From contig NZ_KB904063.1 of the NCBI RefSeq assembly GCF_000379985.1, forward strand, positions 1 to 64,000: a stretch of DNA of 64,000 nt, written 5' to 3'. The notes under the pieces are model-generated. The model saw only the letters and a list, made by a program, of their open reading frames with translations, ran no database searches and was not told the origin of the DNA. The position numbers and the translations under genes were made by a program. Numbering within the stretch: the first letter of the stretch is position 1; every line of letters starts with the position of its first letter. Below, in pieces: positions 24,628 to 34,627 of this stretch. The stretch is from Streptococcus caballi DSM 19004. GTDB taxonomy: Bacteria; Bacillota; Bacilli; Lactobacillales; Streptococcaceae.

Positions 24628-25632
24628 ATGAAATCAAAAACGGTAGGAGAGCTTCTGAGAGAAACTCGCGTACAGAAAAATTTAACATTGGGTGACGTTG
24701 AGAAAGCGACTAAAATTCCCACCCATCACTTGTTGGCCTTAGAGTTAGATCAGTTTAAGATTATTACCAAAGACCAAATTAATCACTATTTACAAAGTTA
24801 TGCCAAAGCTACTGATTTGAATGCTGAAGAGCTACTAAAACTCTATCGTAATCAGCTTGCTCAGCCTGAGGCCGTTCACGCAAATCCTATTGCCAAACGA
24901 GTTGAAGAAAAGTTAAGTGTTCAAAATACTCAAAAGGAACCAGTCTATTCAACGAAACTAAAAAAACAGGAACCTAAACAAGAAGTTTCCAAAAAGAATG
25001 CAATAGAAAATAGGGTTGTGAAAGAGACACATATCTCAAATCAGTCAAGAGATGAATTGCCAACCGATATTATCAAGGAGTCTCGCTTAAGTCGACACCG
25101 GGCAGATAACGAAAAAAAATCGGCTCTGCCAGTTATTGTCCTCTGCCTTTTAACTTTAGCCATTCTTTCCTTTATTTTCTATTTTGTTTGGCAACAATTG
25201 AAAAGTGAGCAGAAAACAAAAGAACCAGCTAGCTCTCTCGTTAGTTCAGCGGCCAGCCAAGATCAGCAAGCAAGTGATTCTAGCCAAGCCCCCTCTTCAT
25301 CAGCATCAATAGTTGTAAGCACAGAAGGTCAAGGAAATACTCTAGCAGTAACTTTAGCCAATACATCTTCTGTAAAAATCAATATTGGCTATTCAGGTCA
25401 AGAGAGAAGCTGGATTTCTGTTACTAATACTGAAAATGGTTCGGACGAAGTAACACTGACTCCAGATAATAACAGTCTCACAACGACTTTAGCTGCAGAT
25501 GCAACTTCTTCTACCATCACTTTAGGTATTACCCAAGGTATCAGTATCACGATTAATGATCAACCGCTGGATCTGTCTGCTTTGACCAGTACGGATTTAA
25601 GTTATATTACATTGACGAAGCAAGGTGAGTAA
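24628..25632 (+). CDS. rodZ: Cell-shape regulator RodZ-like protein
   Basis: A 334-aa bitopic membrane protein. It has an N-terminal Xre-type HTH (VGELLRETRVQKNLTLGDVEKATKIPTHHLLALE, residues 5-40), a basic linker, one transmembrane helix (SALPVIVLCLLTLAILSFIFYFVW, about 168-191), a Ser/Ala-rich spacer and a C-terminal DUF4115 beta domain outside the cell. In cocci it supports peripheral wall synthesis. Its stop is followed at once by the pgsA start, giving a co-transcribed unit. Confidence 0.9.
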   Translation: MKSKTVGELLRETRVQKNLTLGDVEKATKIPTHHLLALELDQFKIITKDQINHYLQSYAKATDLNAEELLKLYRNQLAQPEAVHANPIAKRVEEKLSVQNTQKEPVYSTKLKKQEPKQEVSKKNAIENRVVKETHISNQSRDELPTDIIKESRLSRHRADNEKKSALPVIVLCLLTLAILSFIFYFVWQQLKSEQKTKEPASSLVSSAASQDQQASDSSQAPSSSASIVVSTEGQGNTLAVTLANTSSVKINIGYSGQERSWISVTNTENGSDEVTLTPDNNSLTTTLAADATSSTITLGITQGISITINDQPLDLSALTSTDLSYITLTKQGE

Positions 25633-26175
25633 ATGCTAAAAAAAGAAAACATTCCTAATTTATTAACTATTATTCGAATCATAATGATTCCACTATTTTT
25701 AATCATCACTTCCATGTCGGCTAGCAGGGGGTGGCATATTGCTGCCGCAGTGATTTTCGCAATCGCTAGCCTGACAGATTATTTGGATGGTTATCTGGCT
25801 CGAAAATGGCATGTAGTGACAAATTTTGGTAAATTTGCGGATCCTTTGGCAGACAAGATGCTTGTTATGAGTGCCTTTATCATGTTGGTTGGCTTGAAAA
25901 TGGCTCCAGCCTGGGTTGCAGCTGTCATCATTTGCCGTGAATTAGCAGTGACTGGCTTACGTCTTCTGTTGGTTGAAACTGGTGGAACAGTTCTTGCAGC
26001 GGCTATGCCAGGAAAAATCAAAACTGCGACACAAATGTTTGCTGTTATTTTGCTACTGTGTCATTTTACTTTTATTGGAAGTGTCATGCTCTATGTTTCA
26101 CTTTTCTTTACGATTTATTCAGGTTACGATTATTTCAAAGGAGCAGGTTTCCTATTTAAGGATACCTTTAAATAA
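25633..26175 (+). CDS. pgsA: CDP-diacylglycerol-glycerol-3-phosphate phosphatidyltransferase
   Basis: A 180-aa integral membrane enzyme making phosphatidylglycerol phosphate, precursor of PG, cardiolipin and lipoteichoic acid. The CDP-alcohol transferase signature D-G-(x)2-A-R-(x)8-G-(x)3-D-(x)3-D reads DGYLARKWHVVTNFGKFAD plus PLAD near residues 52-74. It has several hydrophobic spans. Length is normal. It is adjacent to rodZ on the left and ecfA1 on the right with almost no spacing. Confidence 0.94.
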   Translation: MLKKENIPNLLTIIRIIMIPLFLIITSMSASRGWHIAAAVIFAIASLTDYLDGYLARKWHVVTNFGKFADPLADKMLVMSAFIMLVGLKMAPAWVAAVIICRELAVTGLRLLLVETGGTVLAAAMPGKIKTATQMFAVILLLCHFTFIGSVMLYVSLFFTIYSGYDYFKGAGFLFKDTFK

Positions 26176-26178
26176 CAG

Positions 26179-27009
26179 ATGACAAATACTGTTGATGTAA
26201 AAAATATTAAGTTCAAGTACGAGGACAATCAAGAACATTACACGTTGGACGATGTATCGTTTCACGTGAAACAGGGTGAGTGGCTCTCTATTATTGGCCA
26301 TAATGGTTCAGGAAAATCTACGACTGTTCGTCTGATTGATGGACTTTTAGAAGCAGAGTCTGGGCAAATTTTTATTGAAGGTGAAGAGCTGAGTGAAAAA
26401 AATGTTTGGACAATTCGTCACAAAATTGGCATGGTTTTTCAAAATCCTGATAATCAATTTGTTGGTGCGACAGTTGAAGACGATGTAGCCTTCGGACTTG
26501 AAAATAAAGGAATTTCCATTGAAGAAATGAAATCTCGTGTCAAAGAAGCACTTGAACTAGTTGGCATGTCAGATTTTGCCAGTCGTGAACCATCTAGGCT
26601 TTCCGGCGGTCAAAAGCAAAGGGTTGCTATTGCTGGTGCAGTAGCAATGCGACCAAGCATTATTATCTTGGATGAAGCTACTAGTATGCTGGATCCAGAG
26701 GGACGTATGGAGTTGATTAAAACTATCCGTGATATTCGTGAACAGTACCAGATGACTGTTATCTCAATCACTCATGATTTGGACGAGGTTGCTCTCAGTG
26801 ATCGTGTTTTGGTTATGAAAAATGGTCGTGTCGAATCAAGTTCAACACCACGGGATCTATTTACTAGAGGTGATGAATTATTGGCGCTAGGTTTAGATAT
26901 TCCTTTTACAGCTAATTTAATGTCAGTTTTGCAGACCAGCGGTTTTCATTTTGAAAGCAACTATCTCACAGAAAAAGAATTAGAGGATCAGCTATGGGAA
27001 TTACTTTAA
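26179..27009 (+). CDS. ecfA1: ECF transporter ATPase EcfA1
   Basis: A 276-aa ABC ATPase of the shared energy-coupling module used by many vitamin-specific S components. Walker [11 protein letters not shown]-loop [21 protein letters not shown], signature [14 protein letters not shown], Walker [13 protein letters not shown]. It starts three bases after the pgsA stop and its end overlaps ecfA2 by 16 bp. Confidence 0.95.
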   Translation: MTNTVDVKNIKFKYEDNQEHYTLDDVSFHVKQGEWLSIIGHNGSGKSTTVRLIDGLLEAESGQIFIEGEELSEKNVWTIRHKIGMVFQNPDNQFVGATVEDDVAFGLENKGISIEEMKSRVKEALELVGMSDFASREPSRLSGGQKQRVAIAGAVAMRPSIIILDEATSMLDPEGRMELIKTIRDIREQYQMTVISITHDLDEVALSDRVLVMKNGRVESSSTPRDLFTRGDELLALGLDIPFTANLMSVLQTSGFHFESNYLTEKELEDQLWELL

Positions 27010-27836
27010 AGAATGTCAGTTATACTTATCAAGCAGGGACTCCTTTTGAAGGGCGTGCCCTTTTTGACATTAACCTAGAGATTAAAGATGGTTCCTACAC
27101 CGCCTTCATCGGGCACACAGGTTCGGGAAAATCAACTATCATGCAGCTTTTAAATGGGCTTAATGTACCAACTGAAGGTAGTGTCACAATTGACGATAAG
27201 GTGATTACAGCAACTTCTAAAAATAAGGATATTAAGTCTATCCGTCAAAAGGTTGGTCTCGTTTTTCAATTTCCTGAGAGTCAGCTGTTTGAAGAGACAG
27301 TTCTCAAAGATGTTGCCTTCGGACCCCAAAATTTTGGTATTTCTGAGGAAAATGCCGAAAAATTAGCACGTGAAAAATTGGCCATGGTTGGAATCAAGGA
27401 AGAATTTTTTGATAAAAATCCTTTTGAGTTATCAGGTGGTCAGATGCGCCGTGTAGCTATTGCGGGAATTTTGGCTATGGAGCCGCAGGTGCTTGTCTTA
27501 GATGAACCGACAGCTGGTTTGGACCCCAAAGGTCGTAAAGAATTGATGACACTATTTAAAGACTTACATCAGTCCGGTATGACCCTTGTTTTAGTGACGC
27601 ATTTAATGGACGATGTGGCTGATTATGCTGACTTTGTTTATGTCCTGGAAGCTGGTAAATTAGTCTTATCAGGAAAACCTAAGGATGTTTTTCAAGATGT
27701 TGATTTTCTAGAGAGTAAACAGCTAGGTGTCCCTAAAATCACTAAATTTGCTGATAGATTGGTCAAACGGGGATTGAGTCTTCAGTCTCTGCCGATTACG
27801 ATTGATGAGTTTAAGGAGGCAATTAAGCGTGGATAA
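26994..27836 (+). CDS. ecfA2: ECF transporter ATPase EcfA2
   Basis: A 280-aa second ATPase of the module. Walker [11 protein letters not shown]-loop [21 protein letters not shown], signature [14 protein letters not shown], Walker [13 protein letters not shown]. It pairs with EcfA1 and couples ATP hydrolysis to EcfT. It overlaps both neighbours, so the three form one translational unit. Confidence 0.95.
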   Translation: MGITLKNVSYTYQAGTPFEGRALFDINLEIKDGSYTAFIGHTGSGKSTIMQLLNGLNVPTEGSVTIDDKVITATSKNKDIKSIRQKVGLVFQFPESQLFEETVLKDVAFGPQNFGISEENAEKLAREKLAMVGIKEEFFDKNPFELSGGQMRRVAIAGILAMEPQVLVLDEPTAGLDPKGRKELMTLFKDLHQSGMTLVLVTHLMDDVADYADFVYVLEAGKLVLSGKPKDVFQDVDFLESKQLGVPKITKFADRLVKRGLSLQSLPITIDEFKEAIKRG

Positions 27837-28626
27837 GTTGATTCTCGGTCGCTACATTCCTGGAAATTCAATCATTCATCGATTGGATCCAAGAAGTAAG
27901 TTGTTGGCTATGATTATTTATATTGTCACTATCTTTTGGGCTAACAATATTTTGACAAATATCTTGATGTTTGTCTTTACTATGCTTATTATCTTGCTTT
28001 CTCAAGTCAAACTAAGTTTCTTTCTAAATGGTATTAAGCCCATGATTGGGATTATTCTCTTTACAACCATTTTTCAAATGCTTTTTACCCATGGCGGGCA
28101 GGCCTTGTTTAAGTGGGGAATTATTGAAATTAGTAGCTATGGCATCAGTCAAGCTGCGCTTATTTTCATGAGATTTGTTTTGATTATTTTCTTTTCAACT
28201 CTATTGACACTGACAACAACACCACTGAGTTTGGCTGATGCAGTAGAATCTCTGCTTAAACCTTTCGCGCGCTTTAGGGTGCCTGCGCATGAAATTGGTC
28301 TTATGCTCTCACTCAGTCTGCGTTTTGTTCCTACTCTGATGGATGATACTACGCGAATTATGAATGCTCAGCGGGCGCGTGGAGTGGATTTTGGTGAAGG
28401 AAACCTGGTTCAGAAGGTCAAATCTATTATTCCAATCCTTATTCCACTCTTTGCTTCTAGTTTTAAAAGAGCAGATGCTCTGGCTATCGCCATGGAAGCA
28501 CGTGGTTATCAAGGTGGCGATGGACGAAGCAAATATCGCTTGCTGGAGTGGAAAATGAAGGATAGTTTAGTTTTACTAGTAATGATTATCATAGGAGCTC
28601 TGCTATTTTTCCTTAAATCAAACTAA
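27829..28626 (+). CDS. ecfT: ECF transporter transmembrane protein EcfT
   Basis: A 265-aa membrane scaffold with five or more hydrophobic spans, carrying the coupling-helix motifs with Ala-Arg-Gly ([16 protein letters not shown] and [16 protein letters not shown]) that contact the two ATPases. A GTG start at 27829 is chosen since AAGGAGG lies 9 bases upstream; the longer ATG at 27802 is inside ecfA2. A terminator follows (28624-28653). Confidence 0.92.
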   Translation: MDKLILGRYIPGNSIIHRLDPRSKLLAMIIYIVTIFWANNILTNILMFVFTMLIILLSQVKLSFFLNGIKPMIGIILFTTIFQMLFTHGGQALFKWGIIEISSYGISQAALIFMRFVLIIFFSTLLTLTTTPLSLADAVESLLKPFARFRVPAHEIGLMLSLSLRFVPTLMDDTTRIMNAQRARGVDFGEGNLVQKVKSIIPILIPLFASSFKRADALAIAMEARGYQGGDGRSKYRLLEWKMKDSLVLLVMIIIGALLFFLKSN

Positions 28627-28653
28627 AACGTCTTGCTAGAAGGCGTTTTCTTT
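28624..28653 (+). terminator. Terminator after the ECF operon
   Basis: AAAACG and CTT pair with AAG and CGTTTT, with a T-rich tail. Confidence 0.75.
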
Positions 28654-28671
28654 ATGTTCTCATAACTGACT

Positions 28672-28687
28672 TGTAATATTTTTAATA
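28672..28687 (+). promoter_or_regulatory. Candidate WalR/VicR site upstream of the LysM gene
   Basis: TGTAATATTTTTAATA also occurs at 29458-29473 before the next cell-wall enzyme. It has one good TGTAAT half of the WalR consensus (TGTWAH-N5-TGTWAH) and a poor second half. Homologues of both genes belong to the VicRK regulon in other streptococci. Confidence 0.4.
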
Positions 28688-28758
28688 GGAGACCAAACCC
28701 AGAGTAATATTTTACAGGTATCATAGTCCCATCATAAAAGATATGGAGTGTGATACAC

Positions 28759-29319
28759 ATGAAAACTATTTTAGAAAATAAATCTCAAAAAATGAAGTTC
28801 ACCATCGCTGGACTTGCAACTCTTGCGGGTCTTGCGTTACCGCTTGTGGCAAATGCAGATACTTACACAGTTCAGTCAGGTGATACTTTATCAAAAATTG
28901 CAAGTAGCCACAATACAAGTGTCACTGCTATTGCCCAAGAAAATAATATTAGCAATATTAATTTTATTAGTGTTGGTCAAATCTTGAAAATAAATGAGAC
29001 TAAAGAAACCAAGTCTGAAACTTCTATTAGTGCTTCAACAAGTACATCACAAGTTTCAACAAGTTCAACTACTTCAACAGCATCTAATTTAAGTACATCA
29101 GATGCTGCAGCCAAAGAAGAAATTGCGCAACGTGAATCAAGTGGTAGTTACACAGCACAAAATGGACAATACTATGGACGTTATCAATTATCTTTGTCGT
29201 ATTTGAATGGTGACCTGTCTGCTGAAAATCAAGAGCGTGTGGCTGACAATTATGTGACATCGCGCTATGGTTCATGGTCTGCAGCCCTTGCTTTTTGGAA
29301 TGCCAATGGGTGGTACTAA
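28759..29319 (+). CDS. Secreted LysM-domain peptidoglycan-binding protein with transglycosylase-like C-terminus
   Basis: A 186-aa exported protein. The signal peptide (FTIAGLATLAGLALPLVANA) is cut near residue 34. One LysM domain follows (TYTVQSGDTLSKIASSHNTSVTAIAQENNISNINFISVGQILKI, about 37-80), then a Ser/Thr linker and a C-terminal lysozyme-like domain (AKEEIAQRESSGSYTAQNGQYYGRYQLS) with a possible catalytic Glu in RESSG. It probably remodels or binds the wall. The ATG at 28759 follows GGAG; GTG at 28750 is less likely. Confidence 0.85.
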   Translation: MKTILENKSQKMKFTIAGLATLAGLALPLVANADTYTVQSGDTLSKIASSHNTSVTAIAQENNISNINFISVGQILKINETKETKSETSISASTSTSQVSTSSTTSTASNLSTSDAAAKEEIAQRESSGSYTAQNGQYYGRYQLSLSYLNGDLSAENQERVADNYVTSRYGSWSAALAFWNANGWY

Positions 29320-29457
29320 TAGTCTAAAAAATCAGATCTACATACCTAATACATTTGAAGAAAAATTGGTTATAGTTTAATCTTGGAGGGTTCCTTAACG
29401 TTTTGAACTATCTGGGTTTGTTGTGCCTAGTCTATATTCGTTAAAACAAAATAATTC

Positions 29458-29473
29458 TGTAATATTTTTAATA
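29458..29473 (+). promoter_or_regulatory. Candidate WalR/VicR site upstream of the SLT gene
   Basis: This is an exact second copy of the 16-bp TGTAATATTTTTAATA, about 70 bp before the start of the transglycosylase-like gene. Confidence 0.4.
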
Positions 29474-29538
29474 TGACTTCAATTTCTAAGTAACAATAAA
29501 AAGTTAAAATGTAGACTGAATAATAGTGGAGGGGATTT

Positions 29539-30237
29539 TTGTCTTATATGTATAGTAGAGCTAAAAAGGCCAATAAAAGTATAGTTTATATTTTTTTGAG
29601 TTTAGGACTCATCCTCATTAACGTGCTTGCAGTCTTGTTTTTCTTGCCTAATTCAAAATTAGGAGCTAAAACATTGTCTACTAAAGCGGAAGCAGAAGTT
29701 ATCAAAACTACTTCTTCAAATTCGCAAGCTTCGTCAACAAGTTCATCTAGTTCATCAACAACTCCGTCAGAAACTGCTTCTACAATTTCAGCGTCCACAG
29801 TGGCAAGCACCGAATCATCAGAGACTGTTGCAGCAACAGAATCAGAGGCTGAAGTTGCAAACGAACAAGTTGTTTATACAACTGATGCAGAAAATTATCA
29901 AGCATCTTACACAGACTACCAATATCAACCGATTACAACAGCAGCGACAGCATCACCTTATGCTTCAGCTGCAACATTGAGTAACGGTAATACTGCAGGT
30001 CAAATTGGTTCAGCAGCAGCAGCTCAAATGGCTGCTGCAACAGGGGTTCCCCAATCAACTTGGGAACATATTATTGCTCGTGAATCTAACGGAAATCCGA
30101 ATGTTGCTAATGCTTCAGGTGCCTCTGGGCTTTTCCAAACTATGCCTGGCTGGGGCTCAACAGCAACAGTGCAAGATCAAGTTAACACAGCAATCAAAGT
30201 TTATAATACTCAAGGTATGTCTGCTTGGGGCTATTAA
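29539..30237 (+). CDS. Exported lytic transglycosylase-like (SLT) protein
   Basis: A 232-aa protein with an N-terminal signal anchor ([24 protein letters not shown]), a long Ser/Thr/Ala-rich stalk and a C-terminal SLT-type domain ([38 protein letters not shown]) with the catalytic Glu in ARESNG. It resembles IsaA-type wall enzymes. TTG at 29539 is taken as the start behind GGAGGGG; an ATG nine bases later is possible. It probably cuts or trims peptidoglycan at growth sites. Confidence 0.82.
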   Translation: MSYMYSRAKKANKSIVYIFLSLGLILINVLAVLFFLPNSKLGAKTLSTKAEAEVIKTTSSNSQASSTSSSSSSTTPSETASTISASTVASTESSETVAATESEAEVANEQVVYTTDAENYQASYTDYQYQPITTAATASPYASAATLSNGNTAGQIGSAAAAQMAAATGVPQSTWEHIIARESNGNPNVANASGASGLFQTMPGWGSTATVQDQVNTAIKVYNTQGMSAWGY

Positions 30238-30242
30238 TTAGT

Positions 30243-30282
30243 AAAAAAGCACTTGGCTCAATTATGAGCTAAGCGCTTTTTT
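30243..30282. terminator. Bidirectional terminator between the SLT gene and the HAD gene
   Basis: An imperfect long stem (AAAAAGC, CTT, GCTCA with TGAGC, AAG, GCTTTTTT) lies between convergent genes and has T/A runs at both ends. Confidence 0.75.
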
Positions 30283-30894
30283 AATGTCCAAAGGATTATG
30301 ACAGATAAGTTTTGCACCATTGCTCAACAGGTCAAGTTCTTGTCCAAATCCCCAAGTTACACCTATACTACTAATTCCAGCTTTTTTAGCGCCAATCATG
30401 TCAAATGCTGTATCTCCAATGATGATGGCAGAATTTTGCTTAATATTTTCTTCTTTTAAACAAGCTCTAATGACATCTGCTTTGTGGTATCTATCTGGTA
30501 GAGCACCATAAATACCGTCAAAGTATGAATCCAGTTTTTGCTCTTTGAGCATAAGTTTAGCCATAGGTTCGTTTTTACTAGTTGTAACAAATAAGTGCTT
30601 ACCAGTCTCCTGTAAACTTGTTAAAAGTTCAGGAATATGTTGATAAACAGATACCTGGTGAACACCTTTGTTATTGTAGTAAGTTCGGAAGGTTGTGATA
30701 GCATGAGTAATGTCTTTCTCAGATGTAAAATACTGACTGAATGTTGTTTCTAGAGGTGGCCCGATAAAGGTTGACAAGTGCTTGTCATCTAGCAGTGGGA
30801 GTTTTAATTGGTTAAAGGTGTAGCGGAAGGCTGCTTTAATACCAATACTGGAATCAACAAGTGTTCCATCAAGGTCAAATAAAATAGAGTTCAT
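30262..30894 (-). CDS. HAD-family phosphatase (Gph/PpaX type)
   Basis: A 210-aa cytosolic hydrolase. Motif I is LFDLDGTLVDS (residues 5-15), motif II is FVTTSKNEP, motif III Lys is in RYHKADVI and motif IV is IIIGDTAFDMIGAKKAG. A helical cap between motifs I and II marks the phosphoglycolate-phosphatase subgroup. The substrate cannot be told from sequence. AGGAGA precedes the ATG. The gene stands alone. Confidence 0.88.
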   Translation of the reverse strand: MNSILFDLDGTLVDSSIGIKAAFRYTFNQLKLPLLDDKHLSTFIGPPLETTFSQYFTSEKDITHAITTFRTYYNNKGVHQVSVYQHIPELLTSLQETGKHLFVTTSKNEPMAKLMLKEQKLDSYFDGIYGALPDRYHKADVIRACLKEENIKQNSAIIIGDTAFDMIGAKKAGISSIGVTWGFGQELDLLSNGAKLICHNPLDIKKALSS

Positions 30895-30949
30895 GAGTTT
30901 CTCCTGTAAAGTGATTGTAAAGGTTCGTTGACAGATTTTTCTTATCTTT

Positions 30950-31211
30950 GGTAAGGATTAATAATAGTTAAAATGGCTGTTCCATGGGAAGCAATAAGAA
31001 TTAGATACTCTTCCAAGATTGTTTCAAGAGTAATAATATTCCTATCTTGAACTTTTTGCAAGGATTCGCTGTCATTCAGTTAATAGAAAAAATCTTGTCA
31101 TTGTACCAAAGTGAAGACAGCATCAATCCAAGCACCAGCAATCATTCGTTCCTTAAAGCCATCAATTATTTTGATATCTAATTGATAGTTTATTGTAGTA
31201 AATTTAACCAT
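30950..31211 (-). pseudogene. Decayed small gene of unknown family
   Basis: The 474-bp gap holds no intact gene. On the minus strand one can read MVKFTTINYQLDIKIIDGFKERMIAGAWID from 31211, then a stop, then after a frame change SESLQKVQDRNIITLETILEE and LIASHGTAILTI. It looks like coding sequence interrupted by a stop and frameshift. I do not recognise the family. Confidence 0.4.
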
Positions 31212-31368
31212 TTAATAGCTCGTTTGTAAGGAATTAAAAACATAGCATTGACTGTATGAACTTAAAAAATGACAAAGCATTGACTATCTTGTAAACTTTT
31301 AATAGATAATTCTCTACAAATATTATGATAGAGAGGTTCGGTATGCTTCATAAATTAAACTGTTGTTG

Positions 31369-32241
31369 TTATTGATTAAAAATCTCCTGACTTAGTCTTC
31401 TAGCAGTCGGTGTTGTGGCTAAACCACCTTCTGCAGTTTCACGAAAGGCAGTCGGAAGGCTTGAACCAACTTGATACATAGCGCCAATCACTTCATCTAC
31501 TGGAATTTGTGACTGAATACCAGCTAAGGCCATATCAGCTGCTACAAGAGCAAAACTCGCCCCTAATGCATTTCGCTTGACACAAGGAACCTCAACTAAA
31601 CCTGCTACAGGATCACAGATTAACCCAAGCATATTTTTAATAACAAAGGCAACTGCTTGACTGGCTTGCTTGGCACTCCCACCTGCAGCTTTGACTAAAG
31701 CAGCTGCACTCATAGCAGATGCAGAACCAACCTCAGCTTGGCAACCACCTTCAGCTCCAGAAATAGAAGCGTTATTTCCGATAACAAGACCAAATGCTCC
31801 CGCTGTAAAGAGAAAGTCAAGTTGTTCTTTTTCAGATAAATGCAACTTATCAATGGCAGTTGATAGGACAGCTGGCAAACATCCAGCACTACCTGCAGTC
31901 GGAGTCGCACAAATGAGCCCCATTTTAGCATTAAGTTCATTGACAGCCATCGCATTACGAACAGCAGACAAGATACTGGTATCAGAAAGACTTTGACCTG
32001 TTTGCATGTACTTATCTAATTTAACAGCATCGCCACCGGTTAGACCACTAAGTGATTTGCTTTCTGTCAGGCCATTGATAACAGAGGTCTTCATGACTTC
32101 TAAATTTTTCGACATGATACAGAGAATTTCCTGACGGCTGCGTCCTGTTAGTTCAATTTCAGTCGAAATCATCAGCTCTGCTATGTTGCCATTAAATCGA
32201 CTATTAGCTTGATTAACAAGTTCTTTTATAGAGTAAAACAT
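31369..32241 (-). CDS. sdaAA: L-serine dehydratase, alpha subunit
   Basis: A 290-aa subunit of the iron-sulfur L-serine ammonia-lyase that turns serine into pyruvate and ammonia. The Cys residues of the cluster appear in MGLICATPTAGSAGCLPAV, GLICDPVAGLVEVPCVKRN, with glycine-rich stretches between. It lies 12 bp downstream of the beta-subunit gene, giving a two-gene operon. Confidence 0.94.
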   Translation of the reverse strand: MFYSIKELVNQANSRFNGNIAELMISTEIELTGRSRQEILCIMSKNLEVMKTSVINGLTESKSLSGLTGGDAVKLDKYMQTGQSLSDTSILSAVRNAMAVNELNAKMGLICATPTAGSAGCLPAVLSTAIDKLHLSEKEQLDFLFTAGAFGLVIGNNASISGAEGGCQAEVGSASAMSAAALVKAAGGSAKQASQAVAFVIKNMLGLICDPVAGLVEVPCVKRNALGASFALVAADMALAGIQSQIPVDEVIGAMYQVGSSLPTAFRETAEGGLATTPTARRLSQEIFNQ

Positions 32242-32253
32242 AGGTAAACCTTT

Positions 32254-32925
32254 CTAATCAAAGAAATTAACATTGTGTAAATGTGGAATGTTTTGAATTT
32301 CCTTTACAGCATCTTGACAGTCTCGTGAGTCTACTTCAATAATCATAATAGCTTTCTCACCAGCATGTTCACGAGTAACATTCATCTGGGCAATGTTAAT
32401 GTGATATTCCGAAAGAATGTCAGTTACCTTTGCAATCATCCCAGGGATATCTTGGTGAACAATAATAAGCGTTGGTGTATTCATTTTAAGAGAAACAGAA
32501 AAACCATTGAGCTCAGTCACCTCAATGTTACCGCCACCGATTGACACACCTGTAATACTCATGCTCTTTTTTCCTTTTCTGACGGTAATTTTGGCTGTAT
32601 TTGGGTGCGGGGTATTGCTATCTTTAAGAATGTCCCAGTAAATGCGGATGCTTTTCTGGTGAGCAATCTCCAAAGAATGTTTAATATCAGCATTGTCAGT
32701 ATCCATTCCTAAAATACCAGCCACTAGTGCCTTATCAGTTCCGTGTCCCCTGTAAGTTTTGGCAAAAGAGTTGTAAAGGTGAAAGGTCACTTCATCTGGC
32801 ATCTGTCCAAAAACAGAATGAATAACTTTGCCTATCCGAACAGCACCTGCTGTGTGACTACTCGATGGGCCAATCATAATAGGTCCAATAATGTCAAAAA
32901 CAGACTGAAATTTTAAATTTTTCAT
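32254..32925 (-). CDS. sdaAB: L-serine dehydratase, beta subunit
   Basis: A 223-aa partner. The N-terminal half has IGPIMIGPSSSHTAGAVRIGK and a C-terminal ACT domain (TLIIVHQDIPGMIAKVTDILSEYHINIAQMNVTREHAGEKAIMIIEVD, about residues 145-195) that may sense serine. The ATG at 32925 has GAGGAG upstream; an earlier in-frame start lacks one. Confidence 0.94.
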   Translation of the reverse strand: MKNLKFQSVFDIIGPIMIGPSSSHTAGAVRIGKVIHSVFGQMPDEVTFHLYNSFAKTYRGHGTDKALVAGILGMDTDNADIKHSLEIAHQKSIRIYWDILKDSNTPHPNTAKITVRKGKKSMSITGVSIGGGNIEVTELNGFSVSLKMNTPTLIIVHQDIPGMIAKVTDILSEYHINIAQMNVTREHAGEKAIMIIEVDSRDCQDAVKEIQNIPHLHNVNFFD

Positions 32926-33013
32926 CAAATTTCTCCTCAATGATTTTCTGTTTACATATTATAACAAAGAAAACGGAAACAGAGGATGAATTTCTTTCTA
33001 AAAATAATTTTCA

Positions 33014-33022
33014 TGTTATAAT
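33014..33022 (+). promoter_or_regulatory. mnmA promoter
   Basis: The extended -10 TGTTATAAT ends at 33022, with no clear -35. The RNA would start near 33029, exactly at the first of three hairpins. Confidence 0.6.
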
Positions 33023-33028
33023 AGTTTT

Positions 33029-33097
33029 TGCGTGTACTTTCACGCATCAAAATCGACCTTCAAATCGATTATTGAACAACTAGACCCTTCAAGTCTA
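33029..33097 (+). other. Structured mnmA leader with three tandem hairpins
   Basis: Hairpin 1 is TGCGTG/CACGCA (33029-33046). Hairpin 2 is AATCGA/TCGATT (33051-33070), loop CCTTCAAA. Hairpin 3 is TAGAC/GTCTA (33081-33097), loop CCTTCAA. Loops 2 and 3 share CCTTCAA. The leader is about 135 nt and no known riboswitch was recognised. Confidence 0.5.
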
Positions 33098-33121
33098 TGT
33101 TAAAAATTGAATACTAGCTAA

Positions 33122-34285
<1,164 letters not shown>

Positions 34286-34627
34286 GCTTATACAGTGTAA
34301 AAATAAGTCGCTCAGCTATACTCACATTGACTTTTAAATCTAAAATGGTAAAATTAGTGTAACAATAGCTATGATGGTCAAAGCTCATGGATATTGCGGG
34401 TCTTTTGACGTGCAATTTTCGAGAGTTTTGACTATTTTTGTCTTGTATTGATATAAAAGCGAAGAAAATTTATATTTGGAATATTTGTAGTGTATGCACC
34501 AATCATTCTGAAAAAGAATACAATATTTATATTCTTTTCGAGCTTATTGCCATCAAGAAAAATCAACGGTTTACACAAATTAGGATTTTTTGGGAATGAT
34601 TGATATTTATTTGTATAGGGAGAAAAA
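34286..34627 (+). promoter_or_regulatory. Promoter and long leader of mnmG
   Basis: The 342-bp gap holds a -35 TTGACT (34327-34332), 16 bp, and a -10 TAAAAT (34349-34354) with TGG ahead of it, giving a leader of about 265 nt. The leader contains pairing segments AATCATTC (34501-34508) with GAATGATT (34594-34601) and an AT hairpin between. No ORF of note and no named riboswitch was recognised. Confidence 0.45.
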
